Part shown: in pieces, positions 9,801 to 21,194 of the stretch
Layout: each line of letters starts with the position of its first letter
Numbering within the stretch: position 1 is the stretch's first letter
Assembly (NCBI GenBank): GCA_025361645.1
Contig: JANYKI010000093.1
Span: 1 to 64,000 of the forward strand
DNA length: 64,000 nucleotides
Direction of reading: 5' to 3'
From: Methanothrix sp.
GTDB taxonomy: Archaea > Halobacteriota > Methanosarcinia > Methanotrichales > Methanotrichaceae
The notes under the pieces: generated by a model
What the model was told of the DNA's origin: nothing
Seen by the model: only the letters and a program-made list of their open reading frames with translations
The model's database searches: none
Made by a program: the position numbers and the translations under genes

Positions 9801-9923
9801 AGTCGGGCTGCGATTGGTCGGTTGACATCAGACTTGTAAAGTCTTACCATGCTCACACATGGGCGGCCATAAAGACAACTCTACCCTCGGATGGGGCCTC
9901 CTTGGTCAACGAGGTGAAAAGTC

Positions 9924-10178
9924 CTATCTTTTTTGCGTCAAGCTCTGTCGTCCCAATTCGGTGAGATAGACTTTTGAGATGGCATTAGGAAGAGTCAAAC
10001 TCGACGGATAATCACTGGTCATAATGTCTACCTGCCCGGATTTCTTCAAAATCTTTAAACGATTTCCAAGTTCAGTTTCGTTAAGCTTTAGGAGCTCATT
10101 GACTTTGACGGGACTGACAAAAGACTTGGAGGAAATGCTATTGATAGCTCCAAGAATCTTCATATCTGTATCATCCAT
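9924..10178 (-). CDS. Small winged-helix DNA-binding protein
   Basis: MDDTDMKILGAINSISSKSFVSPVKVNELLKLNETELGNRLKILKKSGQVDIM...KVYLTELGRQSL. Confidence 0.6.
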   Translation of the reverse strand: MDDTDMKILGAINSISSKSFVSPVKVNELLKLNETELGNRLKILKKSGQVDIMTSDYPSSLTLPNAISKVYLTELGRQSLTQKR

Positions 10179-10945
10179 TTATTTCCCCACCATTGTTCTT
10201 TATTGTAAAAGATAGATGGCTGAGGCAATAAGGCTTGCCCACAATTGGGACAGGATAATGAATAAGGAGGGAGGCAAAAGTCAAGCGAATCGAGGTCTCA
10301 GGCAGGCCAGCGCCGAAAGCCACAGCGTCCTTATGAAGGAGCCAGTCAACGCAGTGATGACTTGACCCTGCCCGAAGCCCGACTAAAAGCCGGAAGGCGG
10401 CAGAGCACTGGAATTTGACACAGCGTCCGTTTTAAAGGAACCCGTTCTCATGGGGCCTCGTGCTCGCCTTCTGCCAATGGTTTGCGTCGCGCTCCTGTTT
10501 CCCGGTCGTGTATTAGCGTGAGAGATCCCGGCAGATTGCTAGGCCGTTTATGGCATGCAACTTTCAGCTGCCGGGTTCATTTTGCCTCACAGGCTCCATA
10601 GCCCGAATGCATTGCCACGAAGGCATGCATCTCCTGAAACAGAGCATTATCGGAATTGCGGTTAAGCCCACGACACGCCCGCCAACCCTTGCAGGACGCA
10701 ACAAACTATCTGTATGATCGTTATAGATATTTGTAGTTTGCGGCTGAGCCAGGGAAGGGATGAAAAGGAGACGAAGGCACATCCAAACAAGCACTTACCG
10801 TGCAAAAAGACCAGCCTGGCCTGGTGCTTGGGGTGTGTCGCGAACCTCCATTATCTCGCCCTGGTATTTCCTGCGACGACCAATGATGACTGGAGAGGCA
10901 AACCATTAATTAGCCATGAAATGTGTGAATATAAGGGTGAGTGAT

Positions 10946-11227
10946 ATGAAGAACTCGATAGTGTTAGGCTTAATATTCGTGTTATTGGCAGGCAGCTCTT
11001 TTGCCGTACCTTTGCAGCTAAGCGGGAACTCTGGCCGTGCCATTCTCGGCACAATTGATCTAAACAACAGCACCAACATGACCAACACCACCAATGAGAC
11101 ACAGCTATGGAGCTGGGGAAAGCTGCCCATAGGCCATTTTATTAATGCTTCCGGAAAGCTGGCGGCCAACCCCATCAATACAGATGGTTTAGTGATCGTG
11201 CCGCCACGTTCTGATGCAATGAGTTAA
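10946..11227 (+). CDS. Small secreted protein with clustered N-glycosylation sequons
   Basis: Signal peptide MKNSIVLGLIFVLLAGSSFA, then NNSTNMTNTTNET. Confidence 0.55.
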   Translation: MKNSIVLGLIFVLLAGSSFAVPLQLSGNSGRAILGTIDLNNSTNMTNTTNETQLWSWGKLPIGHFINASGKLAANPINTDGLVIVPPRSDAMS

Positions 11228-11237
11228 AAAAGTGTAG

Positions 11238-11311
11238 CGGACCCGCCGGGATTCGAACCCGGGTCCGAGGCTCCGGAGGCCTCTATTCTATCCAGACTAT
11301 ACTACGAGTCC
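11238..11311 (-). tRNA. tRNA-Arg (anticodon CCG)
   Basis: Reverse strand: GGACTCG TA ... GAGGC CTCCGGA GCCTC ... CCGGG TTCGAAT CCCGG CGGGTCC G; acceptor, anticodon and T stems pair. Confidence 0.93.
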
Positions 11312-11384
11312 ATTATGAGTAAAATTTTAGAATATATAAGTTAGCGGGCCCTTCAACCCACGGAAGCAGCCCCTAACTAATGAT

Positions 11385-11693
11385 TTAGCTTTCCAGCACA
11401 ATCTCAATATTTACATTCTTTGGGACCTGAATCCTCATGAGTTGGCGAAGCGCCCTCTCATCAGCATCCAGATCGATGAGCCTCTTGTGCACTCTCATTT
11501 CCCAGTGATCCCAGGTGGCAGTTCCTTCGCCGTCAGGACTCTTCCTGCAGGGAACCACCATCTTTTTGGTGGGCAGCGGGATGGGTCCCGCCATGTGAAC
11601 GCCTGTTCTCTGAGCAATCCCCTTTACCTGGCTGCATATATCGTCCAGCATCAAGGGATTAGTGCCGGAAAGTCGAATTCTTGCCTTCTGCAT
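11385..11693 (-). CDS. rpsJ: 30S ribosomal protein uS10
   Basis: [44 protein letters not shown]...; adjacent to EF-1alpha. Confidence 0.97.
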   Translation of the reverse strand: MQKARIRLSGTNPLMLDDICSQVKGIAQRTGVHMAGPIPLPTKKMVVPCRKSPDGEGTATWDHWEMRVHKRLIDLDADERALRQLMRIQVPKNVNIEIVLES

Positions 11694-11714
11694 GTTTTAC
11701 ACCAAAAAATTAAT

Positions 11715-12989
11715 TTAGCGTGGTACCACGCTGATGCACATGCCGGCTGCGACGGTCGTGCCCATATCTCGAATGGCGAACCTTCCCAGTTGAGGAATCT
11801 CCTTCACCGGTTCGATGACCATGGGCTTGGAGGGAGTAACCATGATGATGGCCGCATCTCCAGCCTTGATGAAGGCAGGATTCTCTTCCTTGACCGCGCC
11901 GGACCTTGGGTCCAGCTTGGCCAGAATAGCAGTGAGGGTGCACGCGATCTGCGCTGTATGGCAGTGGAACACCGGGGTGTATCCCGCCGATATGGCGCTG
12001 GGGTGCTGCAACACTACGATCTGGGCCTTGAACTCCTTGGCCACGGTCGGGGGCTTAGCTACCGATCCGCAAACGTCGCCGCGACGAATGTCGTTCTTAG
12101 CGACACCGCGCACGTTCCATCCGATGTTGTCGCCGGGGAATGCCTCGACAACTTCCTCGTGATGCATCTCAATGGACTTGACCTCGCCAGTAGCTCCGGC
12201 GGGCTCGAAGATGATCTTGTCGTTCTTTCTCATGACGCCCGTCTCGACACGGCCTACTGGCACTGTGCCCACACCAGAGATTGTGTAGACATCCTGCACC
12301 GGTACGCGCAGGGGCAAATTGGTCGGCTTCGCGGGCACCTTGAGGTTGTTCAGGGCTTCCAGAAGGGTTGGGCCCTTGTACCACTTCAGGTTGTCACTGG
12401 GCTTGGAAAGGTTGTCTCCCATCAGGCCGGATATGGGCACGAAGGGTATATCCTCCACCTTGAATCCAACCATCTTGAGCAGCTTGCCTACCTCTTCCTT
12501 GACCTCGTTGAATCTCTTCTCGTCGAAGGGTGGGGTGGTGGCATCGATCTTGTTCATGCCCACGACAAGCTGGCTGACTCCCAGTGTCCTGGAAAGGAAG
12601 ACGTGTTCCTTGGTCTGAGCCATGACGCCGTCCGGGACGGCCACGATCAGCACCGCGGCATCAGCCTGGCTGGCGCCGGTGATCATGTTCTTTACGAAGT
12701 CCCTGTGACCGGGGCAATCCACCACGGTAAAGTAGAACTTGGCGGTATCGAAGCGATGATGGGCGATATCAATGGTAACGCCCCTCTCGCGCTCTTCCTT
12801 CAGGCTATCCATGACCCAGGCGAACTCGAAGGTCGCCTTTCCCTTGGATGCTGCTTCTTTCCTGTACTCATCAATGACGTGAGCATCTACAGCTCCCGTC
12901 TCGAACATCAATCTGCCTACGGTCGTCGACTTGCCGTGGTCGACGTGTCCAATGAATGCGAGATTGAGATGTGGCTTTGCTTCTGCCAT
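11715..12989 (-). CDS. tuf: Translation elongation factor EF-1 alpha
   Basis: [54 protein letters not shown]. Confidence 0.98.
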   Translation of the reverse strand: MAEAKPHLNLAFIGHVDHGKSTTVGRLMFETGAVDAHVIDEYRKEAASKGKATFEFAWVMDSLKEERERGVTIDIAHHRFDTAKFYFTVVDCPGHRDFVKNMITGASQADAAVLIVAVPDGVMAQTKEHVFLSRTLGVSQLVVGMNKIDATTPPFDEKRFNEVKEEVGKLLKMVGFKVEDIPFVPISGLMGDNLSKPSDNLKWYKGPTLLEALNNLKVPAKPTNLPLRVPVQDVYTISGVGTVPVGRVETGVMRKNDKIIFEPAGATGEVKSIEMHHEEVVEAFPGDNIGWNVRGVAKNDIRRGDVCGSVAKPPTVAKEFKAQIVVLQHPSAISAGYTPVFHCHTAQIACTLTAILAKLDPRSGAVKEENPAFIKAGDAAIIMVTPSKPMVIEPVKEIPQLGRFAIRDMGTTVAAGMCISVVPR

Positions 12990-13054
12990 AATTCATTTCC
13001 TCCAACTGGCACTATCAATATTTTTCAGTATTTCATCTTTTCTAGAGGTCGCGC

Positions 13055-15250
13055 TCAAACGACCTTCAGGTAATCGGAAGGTTTGGGCATCTCAGGTTTC
13101 AGGCCCTTTCTGGTCCGAATCTGCTTGACGGTATCTTGCAGCAAATTGGCAGGCAAGGGCTCAAAGCCGGCGAACTCCGAGGACCAGAGTGCTCTTCCTT
13201 CGGTGGCCGACCTTATGGCCCCGGAGAATCCGAACATCTGAGCCACAGGCATCTTGGATTTAAGGATAATCATATCGCCCTGGCTGTCCATGTTCAGGAT
13301 AACGCCTCTCCTTCCCTGGATCTCAGACATAGCTCCACCCATTTGATCCTGAGGCACCTGTATATAGACATTCTGGAAGGGCTCCAATAAAACCGGATCC
13401 GCCATAAGTATTCCAGCCTGCACGGCTTGCCTGACCGCAGGAATGACCTGAGCGGGGCCGCGGTGCACGGCGTCCTCATGCAGCTTTACATCTACGATCT
13501 TGGCTTTTATACCCTGCGCGGGTTCCCTGCAGATGGGGCCGTTCTTCAGAGCCTCCTCGAAGCCCTCTAAGATGAGCTCCATGGTCTCTCTCAGGTACTG
13601 AATGCCCTTGGTCATGTTGAGGAGGACATTGGTGCCAAAGTATCCGACAATGCTCTTCGCCTCCTCTTTTCCCATGCCGTTATCGAGGAGAACCTTCCTA
13701 CGCTCGACCTCTTCCATCTTCATGCTGATCTTGCCCTCTTTCAAGGACTCGATCACGCCCGGTTCCAGGGGCTCAAACTCGATGTAGAAGCGGTTGTGGT
13801 GGTTAGGAGACTTGCCTTCCACAGGTCCTGCTCTGCCGCCGATGGACTCACGATATACGACTATGGGCGGAGAGGTCTTAAGCTCCACACCGCGATCGCG
13901 CTGCAGCCTGGTCACAGTGACATCCAGATGCAGTTCGCCCATGCCGGCCAGGAGGTGCTCGCCGGTCTCCTCGTTGATGGTGACCTGCAGGGTTGGGTCC
14001 TCTTTGGCGATCTGCCTTAAGACCTCTACAACCTTTGGCAGGTCGCGGGTGTTCTTGGCCTCGACGGCTACGGTCATGACCGGTTCGGAGACGTGCTTGA
14101 TCTGCTCGAAGGGCGACATGTTCTGTTCCGAAGAGATGGTAGAGCCCACAATGGCGTCCCGAAGACCAGTCACGGCAGCAATGTTTCCGGCTGGTATCTC
14201 CTCTACCTCAACTCTCTCCGCACCCATGACGATGCCCGTCTGCTGAATACGATTGGTATCGACCACGCCGGATACATACAGCTCCATGCCTCGACGCAGG
14301 GTTCCGGAAAAGAGCCTGCCCGTGGCAACTTCGCCTGCATGCGGGTCGATCTTCAACTTGTTGATCATGAAAGCGACGGGACCTTTTGGGTCGCAGGTAG
14401 CCATGGCTTTTCCCACCGCGCTATCCCAATCGCCATGCCAGATGACCTTGACCCTCTCCTTTTGGGCTGCAATGGGGCTGGGAAGGAACTTGACGATCAT
14501 ATCGTTTACAGCGATATAAAGTGGAACCTTCTCGGCCAGCTCCTTCATCTTTCCTGCCCGGCAGTATTCGACGACCTGCTCAAAGCCGATGCCTGTCTTC
14601 TTCATCTCGGGCACGCTGATGGCCCAATTATAGAGAGCCGAACCAAAGGCGATATTTCCCCGAGCAGCATCCAGCTTCCAGCCGGCTTTATATTTCTCTT
14701 CATCCATTCCTTGGATGAGCTTGTTGACATTGTCAATGACCTTGCCCAGGCGCATGGCCATATCTTTCGGCTCAACTTTCAGCTCATTGATCATGCGGTC
14801 CACTTTATTGACGAACAGGACCGGCCTGACACCCTCCTTGAGAGCCTGCCGCAGCACGGTCTCCGTCTGAGGCATGGCGCCTTCAACAGCATCCACTACA
14901 ACCACTGCGCCGTCAACCGCCCGCATAGCCCGAGTAACGTCGCCTCCAAAGTCCACGTGGCCGGGAGTATCAATCATGTTGATGAGATATTCCTTGCCAT
15001 CTATCTCGTGAACCATGGATACATTGGCCGCATCGATAGTAATTCCGCGCGCCTGCTCCAGGGGATCGAAATCCATGAAGAGCTGCTTGCCTGCCAGGTC
15101 CATGGAGATCATGCCTGCGCCTCCCAGAAGGTTATCAGAAAGGGTTGTCTTGCCGTGGTCAATATGTGCTACGATTCCGATGTTCCGGATAAACTCAGGC
15201 TTGTCCATCAGAGTCGTTACACGTTCTGCTATTTTCTTCCTCTTGCCCAT
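13055..15250 (-). CDS. fusA: Translation elongation factor EF-2
   Basis: [72 protein letters not shown]; start set at [10 protein letters not shown]. Confidence 0.98.
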   Translation of the reverse strand: MGKRKKIAERVTTLMDKPEFIRNIGIVAHIDHGKTTLSDNLLGGAGMISMDLAGKQLFMDFDPLEQARGITIDAANVSMVHEIDGKEYLINMIDTPGHVDFGGDVTRAMRAVDGAVVVVDAVEGAMPQTETVLRQALKEGVRPVLFVNKVDRMINELKVEPKDMAMRLGKVIDNVNKLIQGMDEEKYKAGWKLDAARGNIAFGSALYNWAISVPEMKKTGIGFEQVVEYCRAGKMKELAEKVPLYIAVNDMIVKFLPSPIAAQKERVKVIWHGDWDSAVGKAMATCDPKGPVAFMINKLKIDPHAGEVATGRLFSGTLRRGMELYVSGVVDTNRIQQTGIVMGAERVEVEEIPAGNIAAVTGLRDAIVGSTISSEQNMSPFEQIKHVSEPVMTVAVEAKNTRDLPKVVEVLRQIAKEDPTLQVTINEETGEHLLAGMGELHLDVTVTRLQRDRGVELKTSPPIVVYRESIGGRAGPVEGKSPNHHNRFYIEFEPLEPGVIESLKEGKISMKMEEVERRKVLLDNGMGKEEAKSIVGYFGTNVLLNMTKGIQYLRETMELILEGFEEALKNGPICREPAQGIKAKIVDVKLHEDAVHRGPAQVIPAVRQAVQAGILMADPVLLEPFQNVYIQVPQDQMGGAMSEIQGRRGVILNMDSQGDMIILKSKMPVAQMFGFSGAIRSATEGRALWSSEFAGFEPLPANLLQDTVKQIRTRKGLKPEMPKPSDYLKVV

Positions 15251-15430
15251 AATACGCCTCGCGAAGTTTAAGATAAAGGTTAAATCCAGACTAGGACTCA
15301 GATTCCTCGGACTCAATCTATTTAAGCCTTCGGCCATCTCAGGGCGGTTTCAAAATCGAATTTGGCGCGAAATTATAATTATGGATAAAGCTTAAATCGC
15401 GGCGAGAAAAGCAGATCAACGGTTTTTACG

Positions 15431-16825
15431 ATGGCGCGCTTGGTAATGAAGTTTGGTGGTGTTTCCGTTGCTGACGGAAACAGACTGCGGCATGTAGGAG
15501 ATCTGGTCTTACATTTTAGCCGCGACAATGAGATCGTTTTGGTTACTTCCGCCCTGCAAGGCGTCACTGACGACCTTTTGGCCTGTGCCAAAAAAGCAGC
15601 AAAGGAGGGAAATGTCTCAGAAGTGATCGATTTCATGGAGAAGCTCACGGATAGGCACAATCAGGCCATAACTGATGCCATAAAAGATCCTCAAATCGCC
15701 AAAGAGGTCAGTGAGACGATATCTAACAAGCTGTCTGAGCTCGAGAAAGCCTACATCGGCATCTGCTACCTGGGTGAGCTTACTGCACGCTCTTTGGATT
15801 ATATATCCAGCTATGGCGAGCAACTGGCGGCACCCATTCTGGCCGGAGTCTTGAGAGATATGGGCATACCCTCTTTGCACTATACCGGCTCAGAGGCCGG
15901 AATCATCACAGACAGCAACTATGGCGACTGCAGGCCCCTGGAAAAGACCTACAATTTGATTCCCCAAAGGCTCTTGCCGCTCAAAGGCGTTCCCGTGGTC
16001 ACCGGCTTCATCGCCAAAGACGAAAAGGGCACGATTACCACCTTAGGGCGGGGCGGCTCGGATCTGTCCGCTTCGCTCATCGGGGCGGCTATTGATGCCG
16101 ATGAGATCTGGTTTTGGAAGGAGACATACGGCATCATGACTACCGACCCCAAGATCGTGCCCGAGGCCAGGTCCATTCCCTCGATATCTTACCGGGAGGC
16201 AATGGAGCTGTCCAACTTCGGGGCCAAGGTCTTGCACCCCCGCTCCATTGAGCCTGCCATCCGAAAGGGCATCCCAGTGCGCGTCAAATGCACCTTCGAT
16301 CCCGATATCCCAGGCACTCTGATTGTGCATGAAGATGTACCCAAAGCAGATGTGATAAAGGCAGTGACGCTGCACAAGAATGTGGCCCTGCTCAACATTT
16401 CCGGCGCAGGCATGATTGGAACGCTGGGCGTCGCTGCCCGCGCTTTTTCTGCTCTCGCCAAGGCAGGCATCAATATCGTCATGATCAGCCAGGGATCGTC
16501 GGAAGTCAATATCTCCATGATCATTGAGGAGCGGCAGGTGGAGAAAGCAGAGGATGCCCTAAGAGCAGAGTTTCCCAGAGATCTGGTCAAGGATATCTCG
16601 CACGATCATGATGTCTCTGCCGTGGCAGTAGTTGGCGCAGGAATGGCAGGCACACCGGGCGTTGCCGCGCGCGTCTTCAAGGCCATGGGCGCGGCCAAGA
16701 TAAATGTGGTCATGATCAGCCAGGCATCGGGTCAGCTTAACATCTCATTCGTTGTCGCCTCCAAGGACGCCGAGCAGGCGGTAAGAGAGCTGCACCGTGA
16801 GTTTGGCCTGGGAGGAGAAACATGA
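15431..16825 (+). CDS. Aspartate kinase
   Basis: MARLVMKFGGVSVADGNRLRHVGDLV, TLGRGGSDLSASLIGAAIDADEIWFWKE, two C-terminal ACT domains. Confidence 0.95.
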   Translation: MARLVMKFGGVSVADGNRLRHVGDLVLHFSRDNEIVLVTSALQGVTDDLLACAKKAAKEGNVSEVIDFMEKLTDRHNQAITDAIKDPQIAKEVSETISNKLSELEKAYIGICYLGELTARSLDYISSYGEQLAAPILAGVLRDMGIPSLHYTGSEAGIITDSNYGDCRPLEKTYNLIPQRLLPLKGVPVVTGFIAKDEKGTITTLGRGGSDLSASLIGAAIDADEIWFWKETYGIMTTDPKIVPEARSIPSISYREAMELSNFGAKVLHPRSIEPAIRKGIPVRVKCTFDPDIPGTLIVHEDVPKADVIKAVTLHKNVALLNISGAGMIGTLGVAARAFSALAKAGINIVMISQGSSEVNISMIIEERQVEKAEDALRAEFPRDLVKDISHDHDVSAVAVVGAGMAGTPGVAARVFKAMGAAKINVVMISQASGQLNISFVVASKDAEQAVRELHREFGLGGET

Positions 16826-17817
16826 AGGGGCTGACGTACAGAGAGGCGGGCGTGGATATTCACCAGGAGAATAGATCCATTGATGCCATGAAGGCCGTGC
16901 TGACGACGAAACGCAAAGGCTTCGGAGCGCCCATGACCGAGATCGGCCACTACGCCGGACTCCTGGATATGGGCAGCTTTGCCCTGGCCATGACTACGGA
17001 TGGTGTGGGTTCCAAGGTCCTCATTGCCAATGCTATTTCCAAGTGGGATACGATCGGCATCGATTGCATCGCCATGAATGTCAACGACCTTTATGCCATC
17101 GGGGCCGAGCCCATCGCCTTTGTGGACTATCTGGCCGTAGAGAAGGTGGATCCTGAGCGTGCGGGGCAAATTGCGGTGGGCCTTCAGAAAGGCGCCGAGA
17201 TCTCCAATATGACCATCGTGGGAGGGGAGACTGCATCCCTCCCGGAGATCATCCGGGGCTTCGACCTGGCAGGCACCGCCATCGGCGTCGTGGACAAGGA
17301 CAAGGTGATCACGGGCGAGAAGATCCAACTGGGTGATGCTCTGGTGGGCGTGCCCAGCAGCGGCCTGCACAGCAACGGCTATACTTTGGCCCGGCGCATC
17401 ATAGCCGAGTCCAAGTACACCTACTTCGACCGGATGCCCGGCGGGAAAAATACCATTGGAGAGGAGCTGCTCACACCCACCCGGATCTATCCCGAGATCG
17501 TGAAACTGGTGCAGGAGTGCGATGTGCATGGCCTCGCCCACATCACCGGCTCGGGCCTTCTCAAGCTGCGCCGAATCTCAGCGCTGGGCTTTGAGATCAC
17601 CGATCCCCTGGAGCCGCAATCCATCTTCCGCTTCCTGCAGGAGCTGGGCAATGTGGATGAAAGCGAGATGTACCGCACATTCAACATGGGCATGGGCTTC
17701 CTGGTCGTAGTAGCCGAAAACGAGGCCCAAAAGGCCTGCCGTATCATGGGGCCGGGCGCAAAGGTAATCGGATCGATTGTAAAAGAGGGAATAAAAGCAG
17801 GCAGCATGACCTTCTAG
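16822..17817 (+). CDS. purM: Phosphoribosylformylglycinamidine cyclo-ligase (AIR synthase)
   Basis: MTEIGHYAGLLDMGSFALAMTTDGVGSKVLIA, CIAMNVNDLYAIGAEPIAFVDYLAVEK, GGETASLPEII, VPSSGLHSNGYTLAR. Confidence 0.97.
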   Translation: MKGLTYREAGVDIHQENRSIDAMKAVLTTKRKGFGAPMTEIGHYAGLLDMGSFALAMTTDGVGSKVLIANAISKWDTIGIDCIAMNVNDLYAIGAEPIAFVDYLAVEKVDPERAGQIAVGLQKGAEISNMTIVGGETASLPEIIRGFDLAGTAIGVVDKDKVITGEKIQLGDALVGVPSSGLHSNGYTLARRIIAESKYTYFDRMPGGKNTIGEELLTPTRIYPEIVKLVQECDVHGLAHITGSGLLKLRRISALGFEITDPLEPQSIFRFLQELGNVDESEMYRTFNMGMGFLVVVAENEAQKACRIMGPGAKVIGSIVKEGIKAGSMTF

Positions 17818-18584
17818 GCCGGCTGCTTTTTTTCGCCGAACATCTCTTCTAATTTGGTCTTAATCTTTCGTATGGATTCTATGGCCGGACAGTTTACATC
17901 GATGGGCGGCTTGCCTGCCAGGTCTGCTTCTACCAGGCATTTGTCAAAGGGAATGGTCCCCAGGACCGGTATGCCCATCAAGGCCAGCTTCTCGGCCACG
18001 GGACCGGGGTCGTCGGCCTTGTTTATGACGGCAAAGTACCTGGTAATGCCGATCTCCTTGCCCAGATGCATTATCCTCTCCACGGTCTCAATGGATCTCA
18101 TGCCTGGTTCTACCACGGCGATCATGGCATCGACCCCGCGAGCTGTGGCCCTGCCTAAGTGCTCGATGCCAGCTTCCATGTCCATGATCACCAGATCCTT
18201 TTCCCGAACGATGACGTGCCTGATGAGCGCTTTCACAAACGCATTGGCGGGACACATGCAGCCTGAGCCGCCGGAATCGATGGTACCCATGACCACTAAC
18301 TTGACATTGTCGGGCCCAGTGCAGCCGCACATGTCCACCACGTCATCGACCTTGGGATTCATCTTGAACATGCCGCCGGGCATGCCCGCCCGCTCCTCAA
18401 CTAAGTCTTTGTGCTCGGTGACGGGCTTGGGCAAATTAGGGATGCCCAGAGCTGAGCCCAGGTTCATGCTCGGGTCCGCGTCAATAGCTAGAACATTGTA
18501 GCCGTCGCGGGCAAAGAGACGGGCTAAGGTGCTGGCCAGGGTGGTCTTGCCCACACCTCCTTTTCCTGATATTGCAATCTTCAT
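17814..18584 (-). CDS. cooC: CO dehydrogenase maturation ATPase CooC-like
   Basis: MKIAISGKGGVGKTTLASTLARLFARDGYNVLAIDADPSMNLGSALG; CGCTGPDN and GSGCMCPANAF Cys motifs. Confidence 0.85.
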   Translation of the reverse strand: MKIAISGKGGVGKTTLASTLARLFARDGYNVLAIDADPSMNLGSALGIPNLPKPVTEHKDLVEERAGMPGGMFKMNPKVDDVVDMCGCTGPDNVKLVVMGTIDSGGSGCMCPANAFVKALIRHVIVREKDLVIMDMEAGIEHLGRATARGVDAMIAVVEPGMRSIETVERIMHLGKEIGITRYFAVINKADDPGPVAEKLALMGIPVLGTIPFDKCLVEADLAGKPPIDVNCPAIESIRKIKTKLEEMFGEKKQPA

Positions 18585-18671
18585 TTGAGGAACCTCGTGA
18601 GAATGATTAAGTCCATTTCTAACATGTACGTTTATATTGATTCTGCATGATAACAGTAGCGGGACGCTGCA

Positions 18672-20441
18672 ATGATTAAGAGCATTAAACTTGACCAGGA
18701 GAGGATTGCCGCAGCCATTGCCGACGACCTTTTGCTCTCCAGCAATGCCGTTACAGTTCTCAAGAAGAGATATCTACGTCGCGACGAGCGCGGGGCTGTC
18801 GCTGAGACCTCCAAAGAGATGTTCGAGCGCGTGGCCGCTCATGTCTCGCGGGCCGAGATTAAGTATGGGGGCGACGCAAAAATTTGCCGCAGCAAATTTT
18901 TGACGATGATGTGTAGCCTGGAATTTCTGCCCAACTCCCCCACGCTCATGAACGCGGGGCTCCCATTGGGCCAGTTGTCCGCCTGCTTCGTCCTGCCCGT
19001 GGAAGACTCGCTCTCCGCCATCTTCGAGGCTCTCAAGAGCATGGCCCTTATTCATCAGAGCGGGGGAGGCACGGGCTTCTCCTTCTCCCGGCTGCGGCCT
19101 AAAAATGATGTGGTGCGCGCGACGGGCGGCGTGGCCAGCGGCCCGGTATCCTTCATGCGCATCTTCGACACGGCCACGGATGTGATCAAGCAGGGAGGCC
19201 GCCGCCGGGGCGCCAACATAGCTACGCTACGCGTCGATCACCCGGACATCCTGGGATTCATCCAGGCCAAAGAAAAACCGGGGTTTTTGGAGAACTTCAA
19301 CATCTCTGTGGCGGCAACCGATGAATTCATGCGCAGGGCGCGGCAGGGCTGCGATATGGATCTGATCAATCCGCGAACCGGCCAGGTCGCGGGACATATC
19401 AATGCCGCAGAGACAATGGACTGCATCGCTAACTCTGCCTGGCGAGGTGGTGATCCGGGCATGATCTTCATAGACAGGATCAATGCCGCTCACCCTTTGC
19501 CCAGCCTGATTGAGAGCACCAATCCCTGCGGCGAGCAGCCCCTGCTGTCCTACGAGTCCTGCAACCTGGGGTCCATCAATCTCGCCAAGCTGGTGGAGAG
19601 AGGTGAGATGAACTGGGAACGGCTTATGGAGCTGGTCTCATTGGCCGTGCGCTTCCTGGACGATGTCATCGAGATGAACTGCTATCCTTTGCAGCAAATC
19701 GAAGAGACCACCTTGCAGTCGCGAAAGATCGGTCTCGGGGTGATGGGCTTTGCCGAGATGCTCATCCGGATGAATATCTCCTACAACTCCCAGGAAGCCG
19801 TGCGCGTAGCGGAAGGGATCATGAAATTCATCGCGGAGCGGGCCAGGGAGCAGTCGGCCCGATTGGGCGAAGAGCGCGGCTCTTTTCCGCTCTTTGAAGA
19901 GTCCAAACTCAAGAATTGGAGCGCCATGAGAAACGCCACGGTGACTACCATCGCACCCACAGGCACCATCAGCATCATCGCGGGGACCTCCAGCGGCATC
20001 GAGCCCCTCTTTGCGCTGGCCTTTGTGCGCCGGGTGCTGGAGGGGGCGCGCCTTTTGGAAGTCTCGCCCCTCTTTGAGGACGCAGCAGTGGCGCGCGGCA
20101 TCTATACTCCAGAGCTGAGAGCGGAGCTGGCCAGAAAAGGCTCGGCTGCGGATATAGCGGGAGTGCCCCAGGATCTGAAAGACCTGTTCGTCACGGCTCT
20201 GGACATCCCACCACAGCAACATGTACGCATTCAGGCCGCCTTCCAGAAGTATACGGACAACGCCGTCTCCAAGACGGTCAACCTGCCGGAGAGCGCCACG
20301 GTGGACGATGTCCTGAAGGTTTACAATCTGGCCTACGACCTGGGCTGCAAGGGCGTCACCGTCTTTCGCTACGGCTGCCGTTGCCAGGTGCTCTACCTGG
20401 GCAACGGAGAGACGGTGCCGGGGTGCAAGTACTGCGGGTGA
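18672..20441 (+). CDS. nrdJ: Adenosylcobalamin-dependent (class II) ribonucleoside-diphosphate reductase
   Basis: SLEFLPNSPTLMNAGLPLGQLSACFVLPVEDS, HQSGGGTGFSFSRLRPKND, STNPCGEQPLLSYESCNLGSINL, TGTISIIAGTSSGIEPLFA, C-terminal CxxC. Confidence 0.96.
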   Translation: MIKSIKLDQERIAAAIADDLLLSSNAVTVLKKRYLRRDERGAVAETSKEMFERVAAHVSRAEIKYGGDAKICRSKFLTMMCSLEFLPNSPTLMNAGLPLGQLSACFVLPVEDSLSAIFEALKSMALIHQSGGGTGFSFSRLRPKNDVVRATGGVASGPVSFMRIFDTATDVIKQGGRRRGANIATLRVDHPDILGFIQAKEKPGFLENFNISVAATDEFMRRARQGCDMDLINPRTGQVAGHINAAETMDCIANSAWRGGDPGMIFIDRINAAHPLPSLIESTNPCGEQPLLSYESCNLGSINLAKLVERGEMNWERLMELVSLAVRFLDDVIEMNCYPLQQIEETTLQSRKIGLGVMGFAEMLIRMNISYNSQEAVRVAEGIMKFIAERAREQSARLGEERGSFPLFEESKLKNWSAMRNATVTTIAPTGTISIIAGTSSGIEPLFALAFVRRVLEGARLLEVSPLFEDAAVARGIYTPELRAELARKGSAADIAGVPQDLKDLFVTALDIPPQQHVRIQAAFQKYTDNAVSKTVNLPESATVDDVLKVYNLAYDLGCKGVTVFRYGCRCQVLYLGNGETVPGCKYCG

Positions 20442-20622
20442 TGCTCATCCGACAAATTGATCTGCAAAGAATTGCCATTGGATGGAAAGGAGGAAAGGGC
20501 CCAAGGCTGCAAAAGGTAAAGGAGGGAGATTGTATCGAAAAGCCGCCCCAGGCCACGAGCCATCAGCAAACCAATTACCCCTTATTAACTGTGTCGGTTG
20601 AAGCTACCTTAGCGCTAGCTGA

Positions 20623-21168
<546 letters not shown>

Positions 21169-21194
21169 ATATGATAATGATAGGTGAAATAGAA

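Noticed and set aside
10381-10410. GCCGGAAGGCGGCAGAGC resembling the SRP RNA helix 8 motif
   Set aside because: The conserved flanking loop sequence is missing and no ~300-nt archaeal SRP fold is evident.
10564-10944. Short ORFs on both strands (76, 61, 76 aa)
   Set aside because: No signal, domain or codon pattern supporting coding; the region looks non-coding.
11442-13073. 543-aa plus-strand ORF
   Set aside because: Antisense to rpsJ and EF-1alpha; composition is a shadow of the opposite coding strand.
14093-15271. 392-aa plus-strand ORF
   Set aside because: Antisense shadow of fusA (EF-2).
16732-17541. 269-aa minus-strand ORF
   Set aside because: Antisense to lysC/purM; His/Gly-rich shadow translation.
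17814-17817. purM and cooC stop codons overlapping on CTAG
   Set aside because: A minimal convergent overlap; compact-genome architecture, not functional evidence.
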